The notes under the pieces are model-generated. The model ran no database searches, was not told the DNA's origin, and worked only from the letters and a program-made list of their open reading frames with translations. 64,000 bases of DNA. Origin: Cryptomeria japonica (Eukaryota; Streptophyta; Pinopsida; Cupressales; Cupressaceae). The translations under genes were made by a program, and so were the position numbers. The DNA lies in the NCBI RefSeq assembly GCF_030272615.1, contig NC_081415.1, positions 373,219,009-373,283,008 of the forward strand. Reading direction: 5' to 3'. Of this stretch, positions 24,201 to 37,000 are shown piece by piece. How positions within the stretch are numbered: the stretch's first letter is position 1; the number at the start of each line of letters is the position of its first letter.

Positions 24201-24386
24201 ATTCTTGTCTCCAATTATCTAATTTGTAGAGTGATTCAACTTCACATATCTAGGTATAATCGGTTATGGTATATAATTTTCTTCTTGTTCATCATCTTCA
24301 TCTTCTTCATCTACCGGTTGAGAAGTATCCACCACACTATTCTGCTCAGCATCAATCTCAATCTCTTGTTCAATAATCATTAACTT

Positions 24387-24584
24387 CTATTCCTCAACTG
24401 CATTAGACTTGATGGTATCATCATATTTCTTTGCAAGTAGGGTTTCTGGTCTGAATGCTCTTCCACAATCTTCACAATCCACTATCAACTTCACCAACGT
24501 AGCAATTAAAAGCTCATCTATGTTCCTATAGCTATCCAGATGTGCTCTCAAAAATGTTAAGTGAAACATGAGACTACAAAACAT
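24387..24584 (-). pseudogene. Short unidentified coding remnant between Gag and RT of element B
   Basis: A 65-codon stretch contains CEDCGRAFRPETLLAKK, which loosely resembles a C2HC/C3H zinc-finger start (C-x2-C-G-R-x-F). The expected His and final Cys are absent. It stands where protease and integrase should be, just before the acidic linker that leads into RT (24200-24386). It may be a filler captured during the internal deletion or degraded integrase tail. I cannot assign a function. Confidence 0.35.
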
Positions 24585-24869
24585 CTTTTATTTACTTTTT
24601 ACTAAACCGGTTGAACATACCCTAATCACTATTCAACTCTAAAACTTGTTACCGACACACATATCACATTCAATTTACCAGTTTGAGATGTAACCAATTG
24701 AAAAATTACTTCATAACATCATATTGGGATTCTCCACACTAGGTGAAGAATTGGAGTCCTCTGATGGTTTCTCCTCACTTTTCTTCTTCCATATCTTATT
24801 CATCTTATTTCAGGTTTCTTCCACATCTACTTTCTTCTCTCCTTTCTAATCAACAGACTGATTAACTGG

Positions 24870-26019
24870 TTTCTTTAATCTAGCTCTGCAAAATTTTGCA
24901 ATGTGTCTTGTTTTATGACAATGGAAACATGTCATTATAGATGTGCTCTAGGGTCCAGCATTGCCTCTACCAGTTTTTCTCCAACAATTCATAGCATCAT
25001 GTCCATAGTTGTGATAGGTTGAACATGTCACATTCCATCTATTCTTCATTTCATAAGGACCAGACTGGTTCACATAAGGTCTTTGCCAAGTAGGGTTACT
25101 CCAATCATTGAAAGATCTCTGCCAAGTAGGGTTCCTTCAATCATTGTAAGATCTCTGATTGTTCACTCTTGACCTGTACTCAATAGCTCTATGCCCATAC
25201 TTGTTAAAAATTGAAGCAATATCCATTAAAAGTTCTAGGCTTATATCCTGCATATGCATTAGATCTATATCCATCAAGAGTACTGGATCTATGTCTACAA
25301 CCATTAATAGTATGACCTACCTTATGATAGTTAAAGCATATTGGTTTGTAGATTCTCTTATCGATGTTCTTCTTTTTGGTCTTTGGTGTAGATTTGCCTT
25401 CATGCACGGCGTCCTTGGTACTAGATGGCTCTCCTTGTTCAAAGGTTGTGAATCCCAAGCCATGTGTATCTCCATTCTGCCACTGTGAGTGAATCTTCTC
25501 ATCAAGCATAGCATTGCTCTTATTGAATTTAGCTAGTATCTCATTAGCATCAGCGAACTCTTTGGTAAGTTCCTCATTATTCTTTGTAAGACTTTCTCTA
25601 AGAGACATAGCCATGTCTAGATCAGCTTGTATTTCCTCTTTCTCCTCTATTTCCTCATGAAGTTCTACATGCAAGGTACTAATCTCCCAGTTCATCTTTA
25701 ATATCTCATGATCCTTATCTCTTATTGTCTCTTCAGCTGTCCTTCTGGCTTCCAACTCTTGGCTCATCCTAATGGCAAAGGCTTCTATCTCTCTCCTTAG
25801 ATTTGTCTTATCATCATTTAGTTTTTCCACCTCATTAACCAAGGCATCAATGTTTTCTTCCTTAGATGAACTATTTCCACTAAGTTCCATCAATTTCTCA
25901 ACCAAATTTCTTCTCTTAGCCAGTGAATCTTTGTACTTGACCTTTAGTTTATCATATGCTTCTTCAGATTCCGCCAGCCTGTTTGAAAGCTCTTGTTTAC
26001 TCATTGAACCTTCCCCCAT
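24870..26019 (-). pseudogene. Element B Gag-like protein: coiled coil plus CCHC knuckles
   Basis: The ORF starts at 26019, only about 60 bases after the PBS. The first ~190 residues are a long charged coiled coil (ELSNRLAESEEAYDKLKVKY and similar heptads), with no visible copia capsid domain. Knuckle-like motifs follow: CFNYHKVGHTINGC, CFNFNKYGHRAIEY, CSTYHNYGHDAMNC and CFHCHKTRHIAKFC. Most have one substituted zinc ligand, and only the last is a complete C-x2-C-x4-H-x4-C. A frameshift in a T-run near 25205-25210 and later stops break the frame. The layout resembles the Gags of C and D below. Confidence 0.78.
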
Positions 26020-26077
26020 GTTATCCTTAAGGATCTTTAGCTCAAGTAGTTAAGCTTCTACACAAAGAGGACCAAGT

Positions 26078-26089
26078 TCTCTGATACCA
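26078..26089 (-). promoter_or_regulatory. Element B primer-binding site
   Basis: On the minus strand TTGGTATCAGAG, complementary to the initiator tRNA-Met 3' end, lies eight bases after the 5' LTR. Confidence 0.85.
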
Positions 26090-26097
26090 ATTATTAT

Positions 26098-27587
26098 TAT
26101 CAGGACCTGATTATTATTGAGAGGGGGGGTGAATCAGTAATAACAATAAACTGAAATATTTTATCAATCTAAAAATACTTCTCAAAAATAGTTCATAACT
26201 AGTACTAGTAACTACTCAATCAATCACTTAAAGTAGATTTACCAAACTACTCATTCATGTGTTCATCAAAATGTAAGCATTGTAATGATATCAAATCCAC
26301 ACATAAACAAATCAACCATAATATGAACATTGATATTTTTTACGTGGAAACCCAAAAGGGAAAAACCATGGTTGGAATTGGTACCCACAAAATTTGCACT
26401 CTTTCAGAATGCGCCCTATTAAAGGCCTAGCCCAGTTAGGATCTTTACAATAATGCTCGGTTAAGAGTAGACCCTATTAGGAGTCACTCAATGAAGGGAT
26501 TTTAACCTCGGCTCTATTAGGGGTAACCTTGCTAAAGGATTTAAACTCAAGTTAACCAGCCACCCGGTGAAGGGATTTACAATATCAGGCCTGTTAGGAC
26601 CTACACGGTTAAGGGATTTCAATACTGTTGTAATTGTTAGGGAACAACAGGTAAATGACCTGATCACAACACTCTCTGATTGCTAATACAAATCCACTCC
26701 ATCTCCAATCTACTTCAAACATGCAGACATCTCAATCTGGTTTGGCACACTCTCCTTATCTGATAACCGACACAAAATCTCTTCTCAAACTCAACCTAAA
26801 TACATTTTTCAACTAGGTCAGTTACATAACCCTAACCAAATTCAAAATACATTGAATTTACATCATAGATCATATTATATCATTATAAATCATTACAGTT
26901 TATCATATAGATCATTACAACAAATTTCAAGACAATTACAGATGTTGAATGATCATAACACATCACCACACATCGATCTGATAAGTTGTCAAACCCTTAT
27001 CACATTCTGCTAAGCACTTCATTGTTTCCCAAGAAATTTGCTCCTTGATCATGCATAAATAACATCTTATCCTTTCATACATATTCTGACAAGTCACCAC
27101 TAAGATAAGATCATGAAAATATTCACCACCAAACCATAAAATATCACCAGCTAAAGATCTTGTCATTGGTTCTCAAACCCTATACTAAATAAATAACAGT
27201 CAATTACAAACATGACTTCTGGTTCTCCAAACATGTTGCAGTTCCTGCCATAGACTCATTATAATCTCATAAGCATATATTCTAAACCGCAACACCTAAC
27301 CCAACACAGATCTCTACCACAACCATCTCCTATTGTTCTTTCTTACCGAATGACTGCAACTTAGAAATTTTGCTATCCAACTCAATTCATTACCGGTTAA
27401 GCTATACTTAGATAACTTAGATGATATACCAAACATAAACAAACATGTTTGCCATCGATGACAACACAAATAACTGATCATAAGGGATCATATCATAATT
27501 ATATCATCACCAATAGTCCATCAATATATCATCATCATCCTTTACCATTACATCATCATCTCCATCAGTTATGCCAACATGCCAACA
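26098..27587 (-). mobile_element. Element B 5' LTR (right copy)
   Basis: This 1490-bp LTR is collinear with 19880-21385. Its plus-strand left edge has decayed from TG to TA (TATCAGG). The right edge GCCAACA is intact. It shares the CTGAGAGGGG-like edge motif (here TTGAGAGGGG) and the AACCCAAAAGGGAAAAACCA block. Confidence 0.9.
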
Positions 27588-28930
27588 AGTTTCATGTCAT
27601 AAAATCAATGCTACCAAATCAAATTTTTTTATATTTAACACAAAGGAGGTATCAAGAAACATTCTGGGATTTTGAAAAGCATATTTGCTGTGTAAATATC
27701 TAGGAATACCTTTTTACAAAGGCCCAACAAAACCTATCTACTAGACCAAAGTAATTGAAATATTATAATCAGCTATTCTCACATGGAATGCCAAGTGGTT
27801 ATCATTATCAGGTAGGATTCTTCTCATTAAATCAGGGTTATCAACCATTCCCAACTATTTCTTAGTAGATTTAAAAGCTCCCAATTCAGTAATTTCAGAA
27901 ATGGAGAAAATAATAAGAGGGTTTTTATCAAAAGGCAACATTGACAATATAAAAAAGAGCCCCTGATTTCTTTAAAAAATATGTCATTGACAAAATTACA
28001 AGGTGGGGTTGGCATTCATAATATCTCAATATGCAATAAGGCTTTTGGAGCCAAGCTAGTATGGCAACTATATGCCAAACCCGATTCTAAATGGTGCAAG
28101 ATTTTATGAGATAAATATCTAGACAACCCTTCCCTTACAAGGATCCTCACCATTTCAAATCCATCTAGAGTCTCGATAATGTGGAATTTTATAGTCTCTT
28201 GTAGAAGTCTTATTGCATCCTATGCAACTTGGGATATCCATAATGTAGAAAGTGTGTTGTTTTGGAAAGACTCATGGTGTGGTTTTCCTCTATTACAATC
28301 TAATCCAACCCTACAAGAAGTGATGCAAGTCTTATCTCTGGAGTGGGGTATAAACTTCTTGAACCATGTACAGACAAAGGAGGATCCAATGGGAAAGGTG
28401 GTGTGGAGAAAATATGTGGGCACTTCACTATCTCAACAACAATGTCAGACATTACAAAACCTTCTATTTGAAAGAATTGTTTTCTTATCAGATCAACTAG
28501 ATAGGGCAATTTGGGCCCCTTCAAACAATGGGGCATATTATGTAAAGCAGGGATACAAAGATTTATCTATCCAAAGGGAACATGTAGAATTTCTTATAGA
28601 GCATTTTCATTTTGTTGGAATGAAAAAAATCTTCCTAAAGCAAGCAGTTTTACACGGTTAATGCTAAGGAAAAGGATTTTAACAAGTGACAAAATCACAA
28701 GGTTAAGGATAGAAAATCCCTTCAAATGCTTCCTCTTCTTAAAAGACATGGAGGATGTAGATCACTTGTTTCTTCAATGCAAATTATCAAAAAGGTGGTG
28801 GGATTTCATTCTAAACAAACTAGACCTAAAGATGACTCTACCTAATACATTATGGGATCTTTTCCAGAGTTGGCCAATTTTTTTAAATCATCATTCTTTG
28901 CTTCTATCTGGACAATTATTCCTTCATTAG
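27588..28930 (+). pseudogene. LINE reverse transcriptase C-terminal part and zinc-binding RT-associated domain
   Basis: The sequence begins abruptly in the second half of a plant LINE RT: CKYLGIPFYKGP, then WNAKWLSLSGRILLIKS, IPNYFLVDLKAP and LQGGVGIHN. A thumb-like region and a zf-RVT-type segment follow (ASSFTRLMLRKRILTSDKI, MEDVDHLFLQCKLSKRWW). The catalytic RT blocks, endonuclease and 5' end are absent. Several frameshifts and stops are present. Its left edge coincides with the right end of element B's LTR. Confidence 0.85.
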
Positions 28931-29189
28931 TTGTCTAGAATATCTGGTGGGAACGAAATTTAAGAATTTTCAAGCAAATTTCTTCTCCTCATGAAGTTTT
29001 TTTTTATTAAATTGGAGAAAGAAATTTTAGAAGCGGTTAATGTGTATGTTAACAAGCTTAAGCATACTGGCCTACTCTTTACTTGGTGGGATATGACAAT
29101 CCTAAAAATTGGAAGAATATTTTATAACCTTTCAAAGGAAGTTTACACAAGGGACCAGATTTAAAAATTGATAGGAGTAAAGTCAAATG

Positions 29190-29691
29190 GCAGCCTCCAC
29201 TTTCAAACTTTATCAAACTAAACGTCGATGGAGCATCTAAGGGAAATCCAAGCATTTCAGGTGCAGGGATATGTTTCAAAGATTTAGTTTGATCAGTGGT
29301 TGCTTTGAAATCTTCTTGTTTATCGATAGCTTCAAATAATTTGGCCAAGGCACATGCACTTTGTTGGTTTAGAACTTGGCCTATAGTTGGGAATTTCAAA
29401 AATTCATATTGGAGGAGATTCTCTGATCATTGTGAATGCATGCAAAGAAAGGAAAATTCATAATTGGCATCTAAGAAATATCATGTAAACAATCCGGAAC
29501 ATTATCAATAATTTTGAAGATTTCTCAATCACACATACATATCGAGAGGATAATAAGTTAGCAGATTGCTTAGCTAATATGGGATGTGAACTTGTTGAGG
29601 TGGAGATAAGGAATAAGTGTGATCAGATTGAAAATTTTCTCGCACTGATTTCAATTACAAATTGTGATAAGGAAGGACAAAGCTTTGACTA
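29190..29691 (+). pseudogene. LINE C-terminal RNase H
   Basis: This plant-LINE RNase H is recognisable from FIKLNVDGASKGNPSISGAG (first Asp), then, after a frameshift near 29390, LEGDSLIIVNACKE (Asp) and TYREDNKLADCLANMG (last Asp). The expected Glu region (SNNLAKAHAL) has lost its Glu. A TAG at about 29290 and a TAA in the tail break it. It belongs to the same LINE as the RT fragment upstream. No poly(A) tail or target duplication was found. Confidence 0.8.
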
Positions 29692-32600
29692 AAGCTATCT
29701 TAATTTTGATCTTCATGTGGACCTTGGAAAACTGTGACTGCATCACTATCAGGTCCCCACTAGGATCTTCATATCTCCTATGTGGATGTCTCCTTGCAGC
29801 TAGACAAATTTTTTTATGTTAATGTCATAGACATGTGCCTCAATCTTACTCGCCTGAACCTCCTGAAAGAAAAATATGAGTGAGACCCCTACGATATATT
29901 TTTGATAGACAATTAGGCTCTAAAGGCTCAAAGTGATCAGATCGGTCTCACCGATGTACATCTGGAGGAAACCATCTGTGTGACATTGACCATTGATGAA
30001 AGATTTCAAATTCTAATTGTTGCTATAAGTCTAGGCGATGAGTTCTATTGGGGAGACTCTGGCCAACCTAAGTAATTGTCATGAAGTTCCTTGATTTGCT
30101 TTGGACAGGTTTTGGTATTCTGTGACAACCTTGGGGTTCGCTCTCTATTGTTTTGTTCGCCACCCCCATCCTTTATTGTTTTTCCCACCCTATGGTGTTT
30201 GGCTTCGTTAGGCTTTCTTGGCCTTGGGTGGCTTCCAACTAACTTTTGCCCACCCTCACACTTGTTCTTCTATCACATTCCCAGTCATGGCTTCATCCTC
30301 ACCACCATCTCTACGGGATGCTTGAGTCCTCTGCTCTTGATCATTTTTGGCCCTTTGGCCGTGCACTTCTTCTTTGATCGCTCTTGGCTTGCACTTCACT
30401 CATGCCCTATGCCCAACACTTCCACCACCTGTCAGTCATTTCCCTTCATCATTGTCAAGTGATTTCCTTCACCGCCACTTCGAGGTGATGATCAATTATG
30501 GAGTAACATTGGGTTCACTCGGGTTTTCAGTATGAGTCTCATAGAAAATGCATGGTCTTGCCGATGACGGGATAGATTAACTTCATCAACATAAATCTTG
30601 CTAACAGGTCATGCTTGGAACAATGTTAGGGTGACATAGGTCTTCAGTCTGACTTGTGGATCTCTCAATGACACCTGATATCTGGTCAATGGGTTAAATC
30701 ATTGTGACTTATGCTGACAATTTTTGGTCAAGATCCTAGCACTAATGTGTTCCATGGGGCTCACCTTTCTTTTTTGTTGAGACCTCGAGATTCGGTAAGA
30801 CCAAGTTTGGTCTTTTTCATCCGAAGGCATCACAATGATGTGCGCCTTTTTTGGTGGGACTTCTGGTGTCCTACTGACACCGGCCTGCATTTCGGTGTCA
30901 CATGGCACTTCACCATGACTCAAATAGCCCTTTGCATACCTCTCAAGCTATAGTGATAGAACTTCATTTCTCTATGACATGTGCCAAGTCTTAGCGATAT
31001 TCTTCCAAGTGCTAACATTGGCCGAATGACATGTTTTAGAGTCTTATCGGTGGGATTTTAGTTGGATCGTGATCAGATTTGATTTGATTTGTTTTAACTT
31101 GCTGAGTTTTCTAATGTTCATTGGAGGGTTGTGTTAAAATGGTGATGACTGTTCTTTTGACCTGGTATGGTCATAAGGGCCTTCTTGATGTTGGGTTTAA
31201 TTTTTAAAATGCTATGTATGACCATGAGGGCCTGGTTTTGATTATGTGATAGGGGTAGTTGTAATTTTGTGAAAGGTCTCTTTTGGTTAAGACATTGTAT
31301 AATCATGATTTGAGCCCATCTTTTGGGATGTTTTTGTAAGAATAGTTTGTAACTTCTTGAGCTACAATCAAAGGTTTTCTTCCTAGTTCTTTCCTATCGA
31401 TATGCTTGCCTGAACTAGGTTTTTGTAATGTTATATTTCTATATATTTAAGTTATGGTGGATTTGCCACTTTTACCACACAAAAAATATATCATGAATAC
31501 AATGTTTACTAAAACCCTAAATGTGTGAACTATGTTAGTTTGATATATTAAATATTAATTTTCAAACTCGTGTTCAATGTGTTGGTGGTAGGTTTAATCC
31601 ATTGGGTCTACATGTGTGAGGTTATGTGCAAACCCATATGGAAAATTAGAGGTTACTTTTCATAATAAATAATTATTATTTTGGATGTGGAAATGACATT
31701 TTCAAGACCCCAAGTTACACATGAGTAGGGTACGTGAGGAGTGTGGGGTATGTTCTGGAGTTTGGAAAGGTAATTTTGAATGCTTTTAAAAAGAACTCTC
31801 ATGTGTGAAGCCTTCAATACTTCACTTAAGAAACCAAATTAGCCATTTTGTTTTTGATTAGGGATAGTTGGGAAGATAACACATGTGAACTCTCAAGAAT
31901 GAAAGCACCCATGTGGGGTGAGGCCCATGTAAATTCTAAGTGTGTAGTCATGTCATCTTGTATGTGTACACCTCTATCATAATGCATAACATATGTACGA
32001 GCACATGGGATTAAAGTGACCTTTCTAAAGTTTGTGCAATAGGGTACTTGTGGTTGAGTTAGAGGCAATATGTTGGCATCTCATTTAGTGTGGATAAGTG
32101 ACTTGGAACCCCTTGTTTATAATCTCACTCTTAAGCTTGAGAGGAGTCTTTCTAGTTCTTTCTTTCTAACATTTTACTTTTTTTGTGGAGTTTCTTACAT
32201 GAGGAGATTACTTTTGAAAAAGAGAGTGGATATTTAAAGTGTGAAGTCCATGGAAGCAAGTTTAGGAATGAAGGATGGATTCTTCTTACCATTTCTTCTT
32301 AATGGAAGAGCTTAGTCTTCCTCTTTTAAGATTTTTTATGTGTTAGAAGAGATGTGAGATTGTTTAATTGTGTTCATATTTGTTGTGAATTTGTGTGTTG
32401 AGGGCAAGGTGTCGTTGTTTTTATTTATGGGTTGAAATGAAACATATCTCATGTGGTAGGGTTCCAGGTGTTTTGAGTATTCATTGGTTCTTTTATACAT
32501 CCCTCTCAAGATTGTGTTTTTAAGTCATGAAATGAGTTATTCATGGTTTTCTTAGCTTGACAAATAGATAGGGTCTTATACAAATCAATGGTGCTCTACA

Positions 32601-33311
32601 ATTGAGCTGAGAAATTTTCTCCTTCCATTGGCTTGATCTTGATGCAAAGTATCTTGTTTAGTGTCAAGTATTTTGAGGAGGAAAAGTGGAATGCAAGATT
32701 GATATTTGATCAATACATCTTTTGAAATGTATTTAAAATGAGATAGGAGTGTGTACACAATTAAGCTTTATATAAATGTTAATGTGAGAAAATGGTAAGT
32801 TTTCCCAGAGTTGTACATACAACTCTTTAAAGGTAGAAACTTAGCTAGTATATATGTGTTTTTATTAATTTTTTAGTTGGCTTCGGTATATGGTCCATGT
32901 AATGATATCTAATTAAAACTAATATTACTCAAGGATACACCCACAATAGTGTTTCTAGTTGCCACTCAAATTGGTTATGTTGTTTCTATTTGAGTCTCTT
33001 CTTGTATTACCCTTTATTGATATTAATTTATGACTAATATAAAACAACTATATGCTGGACCTTTATGATTATGTTCCCTTGGTCGAGTTGCATTGAATTT
33101 TATTAATTCCAATTTTGGACTTAAATGTAGTGGGTAGCATTAGACCTATTAAGACGGCATGATTATACTTGCAAGATGATGTCAAACTCTTAGAATTATT
33201 GTTTATTGATACCGTTTTTATCTTGATCCCATTCAAGATTATGTTTTGTGAGTGATTTTCATTCTACCTTGCACTAAAGATCAAAGATCAATAATGATTA
33301 GTCAAATTTGA
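29692..33311. other. Unassigned DNA, no gene supported
   Basis: This is 3.6 kb of mixed composition. An ORF of 123 codons at 30091-30462 and shorter ones match nothing I recognise. The part up to about 31450 could be a LINE 3' region or an unidentified LTR, but I see neither a poly(A) end nor a repeated partner. I see no RNA gene or repeat array. Confidence 0.5.
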
Positions 33312-33890
33312 TTTGTTATTTAGACTAGTTAATGGGAGTATTTCAACTATTTCTTTTACTTTGGATAGGTTCACATTGATGCCTTTGCAAGAAACAATGT
33401 ATCCCAACAATTCACCTAAACTCACCCCAAAAACATACTTCTTTGCATTTAGCCTCACTTGATATTTTTATTTCCTATGAAAAATTAGTTCAAGCACATT
33501 CAAGTGACCTTCTCTTGTGATGTACTTCCCTAAAAGTTCATCTACATTGTCTCCCATGATGTTGTGAAATAGGTCATGAAATATAAATTTGTCATTTCTC
33601 TTTGGTATGTGGCTTTGATAATTTTAGACCAAAAGTTATTACTTTCTTATAGTTTGTTTCCAAGAGCATGTGTAGGTTAATTTGTATTGATATTTCGGGG
33701 TGGTGTATTTGGTTATATCATGAAAAATATGCATTAAGGAGAATATTTCATGACTAGTACTTAAGTTCACAATGATGTCTACATTGGGTAATGGGAAGTT
33801 ATCTTTTGGATATGGTTTTTATCAAATACCTAAAGTCAATACATATATAATTTCCAATAGAGGCTATTTGACTTGGAATAAAACAACTCC
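33312..33890 (-). pseudogene. Fossil Ty3/gypsy (Tat-like) reverse transcriptase fragment
   Basis: The minus strand gives, in order and across shifted frames, CIDFRYL, a LPNVDIIV-like block, a decayed catalytic box (DNVDELLGKYITREGHL), LRLNAKKYVFGV-type text and GELLGYIVSCKGINVNLSKV. These correspond to successive RT blocks of Tat-type gypsy elements. The YVDD box has become NVDE, and stops or frame changes occur every 30-60 codons. No LTR, RNase H or integrase is visible beside it, so it is an old, isolated remnant. Confidence 0.72.
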
Positions 33891-34077
33891 ATGATCCAGA
33901 GTTCACAAGAGGGGCCTAAAGGAGCCCATGAATTCAATTGAATCTACTGGTATAGTACATTAAAATTTTACAAGTAGTCATATACAAGTACAACATAGGC
34001 TGGAAAGTGGATACTACTCGTTGGAGCCCCTATTGGAATAAAATACCATAGACAAAGTGAACAGATAGAGATTAGGT

Positions 34078-37000
34078 TGTAGTGCCCCTCTCTGATTCAT
34101 CTTTTGATTTATGCACTGATAGACTTATCTAGACTCTTATGTGATATTTTGATTGATACTTATGACTTTATCTATATCTCAGATACCTATTGATGATGCT
34201 AGACATTTCATATGGACATTTGATATATAATGACTTTTGTGGATGATGGAATATTTTTAGTTATTATGATGGATGGAATTACATTTGATGATTTATATGC
34301 ACTCATTATTCACAGATGGATTATATTGCTTATGAGGTTAAGATGGCATATTTATTATGCTAACCCTATTTCATGATTATATTGGATGAGATGATGCTAC
34401 GTTGATTCTGACTGTCTTACTACTATATTCATGATAGAGACAATGCCAAACCACTCATTATGAGCATGATATGATGTTGTGATTCTCTCCCACTTTCCTA
34501 ATCATTTATGTTATATGTTATTGTATATGTTATATCATGGTTATTGGTGGTTGTAGGATTGCAAGTACTAGACATCAACTCCACCTAGTCTCATGCAAGC
34601 CTAAGCGTGTCTTTATCCCAATGGAAAGTTGATTAGAGATGGCATGAGTTCCCTCTATACACTCTAGACTTAAGTTGTCTTCCTTGTCAATTTGAGTGTC
34701 TTGGCGTGAGTCGTTGTGTTGGTATTTTGTGAGGTGATGTTCAACCCTATGTTGGGTTTCCTTGTGATGTTGTGAGTATTTGATCATTTAATTAATTAAC
34801 AATTGATTTATATAGTTTAATTGAATTAAATTAATGTATAGCTTTGATATTTTATTTAGGTGATTTATTATTATTTGATTAATGTTTTATTGGTTTAATG
34901 GTTTATATTTATTTAATTGATTTAATGATTTATTGTTTAATTGGTTATTTAATATTTATTTATCATTTAATTATTTATCATTTAATTATTTATAATTTAA
35001 GGTTGGTTATGACCTTATATTTATTTGTGGCCTTATATTTAATTGTGGTATTTATTTATTATTGCCCTTGATTTATTTATTATTGAGCTTTGATTTATTT
35101 TATTGGGCCTTGATTTATTATTTAATTGTTACTGGTTAGTTGTATTATTATTAGCCCCTTTATTACTCTTGGGTAATTAAATATTATAAATCTTACGTAC
35201 CCTATATTTCTATTGGTTGAAATTTGGGGGTGAGTAAATAATATTATATTTTATAATATTTTCCCTTGACCGACATGTTCTATAGTGTTGGTATGAGGTT
35301 TATTTATTGAGCATTTTGTCGGGTTAGCCTTTCTGGAATTATTTTTTTGTGCATTGGAGATTTTTGTTGCTTGGTATGGATTTGGTTGAAACTTGTTGGA
35401 TTTGGATTTGGCTCTTCATCAAATTTGCTTACCATCACTCCTATTTTTTCAGGTTGGTGGGGTTTTCTCCTTTTCAATTTTTGTTTCCGAGAAAAAGATT
35501 GTTTGCTCTATGAGTGGATGAAATTGTCTATGGGGAAATATAAATCTGAATATGGTCTATAAAGTTGTAACATAAGGTTTTGGGGAGAATCTATAAATAT
35601 ATGTATGTGTTTCTATGAATTTATTTATGGGTATTTTGTCATGAACAACTTTGTGACTATTTTGAGTTTGCTATTGTTTCCTGTGAAGCTGTATTGGTTT
35701 GAGTGAGGATGGAAGGGAATTACCTATTAGTTTACACACTTGGTTTTGTGTGAGCCTTAGAGCCTTATCTATTGAGGTTGTATGTCGACTCCTTGTGCAT
35801 TGTCAGAAGTTGTTTCTATGTTTGGAAGATGTATTTCTTTATGTTGTTTTTTCCTATTGGTATTACTGAAGTCTCTTGTGAGATACCTTGTAATGTGTCC
35901 ATTTGTAATGGATTTTTTATGATATTTATACCTTATTGAAGTTTTGAACTTGTCATATTTTTTGTGTTTCCGTGTCTGAAGCCAAGTGTGTCGAATTGAG
36001 TAACGTATGTGCTAAAAAAATTCAAGCCTTGTTTGTATTATCATATGTGCTAATCTTTTTTATGAAAGTGCTACTTTTCTAAATGTATGCGCTACCTAAT
36101 TATTCATAAGCACTATTGTAAACCATGAAGGCGCTAATAGTTTGAAAACATGTGCCAATGTGATTGTCAAAATCATTGTTCTACCTGATATAGGTGCTAG
36201 AGCATTAGACAAAGGCACTAATCCATCCGTCAAATGCATCATTTTGTTCCACAGATGCATAATTCTACTTTGACAATTATTTTTTGATGTTTTTTGTTCT
36301 TCTAGGTCGGCTTTTCCAGTTTTGTCTTTGTACCAAAGGCTTTAATTGATATCCTTGTATTTCTCAAAGTTGATTTTGGACCAGTTTTGGTTGTTTTGAT
36401 GTTGTTGAATGCTTTGACAAATTGATATGCCTCATTTTTGAGGATTTTATTTTGATCATGGCTAAGTAAGAAGGATTTATTCCTTACTCTTTTTTATTGT
36501 TGTGTTGATCATTTTTTAGGCTCTTGTTTATGTATTGTTATCTTGGCATTTGGTCATTGTTCTTATTGCTTATGTTATTTGGACTATCTCTTGATGTTGT
36601 TATTGAGCCTCTTTGTTATCTTGATGTTGTTGTTTATGTTTACTCTAAGGTCTTGGAACATGGCTACGAGGAGTGGGATTTCATGCACCAGGGTTTGTGA
36701 GAGATAGGCTGCTAAGAGGTTCCTAGTAAAGAAGCTTAGAGTCTAGACCACTAGGGCACATTGGAAGTTTTCTTTATTTAAATAAGTGATAAGGTTAATA
36801 ATTAATTAGATGAGTTGGGTAATTAGGATTCATCTAATAAGATAATAATTTGATTGGAGCCCCAATGCTTAGTCCAAGGGAGGATATTTTAGGATAAGCT
36901 TAGGAAGGTCACAGAGATGGAAAACCGAACTCCCTTGATCTCTCATAGGTTGAGATGGTTCCACATGTCTATTAGGGTCCGTATTATCCCTTCTATGTGA

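Larger units (their letters stand above)
19880..27587 (-). mobile_element. Element B: Ty1/copia element, internally deleted
   Basis: The minus-strand order is 5' LTR (26098-27587), PBS, a coiled-coil multi-knuckle Gag, a remnant linker, copia RT, RNase H (split by an insertion), PPT and 3' LTR (19880-21385). Protease and integrase are missing. No convincing target duplication is seen: GTTAT on the left, AGTTT on the right. LINE sequence begins exactly at the right LTR edge with no LINE on the left, so one flank was lost or rearranged. Confidence 0.88.

Noticed and set aside
30091-30462. 123-codon hydrophobic plus-strand ORF
   Set aside because: No recognised domain. Cys/Phe/Leu-rich text looks like translated non-coding DNA.
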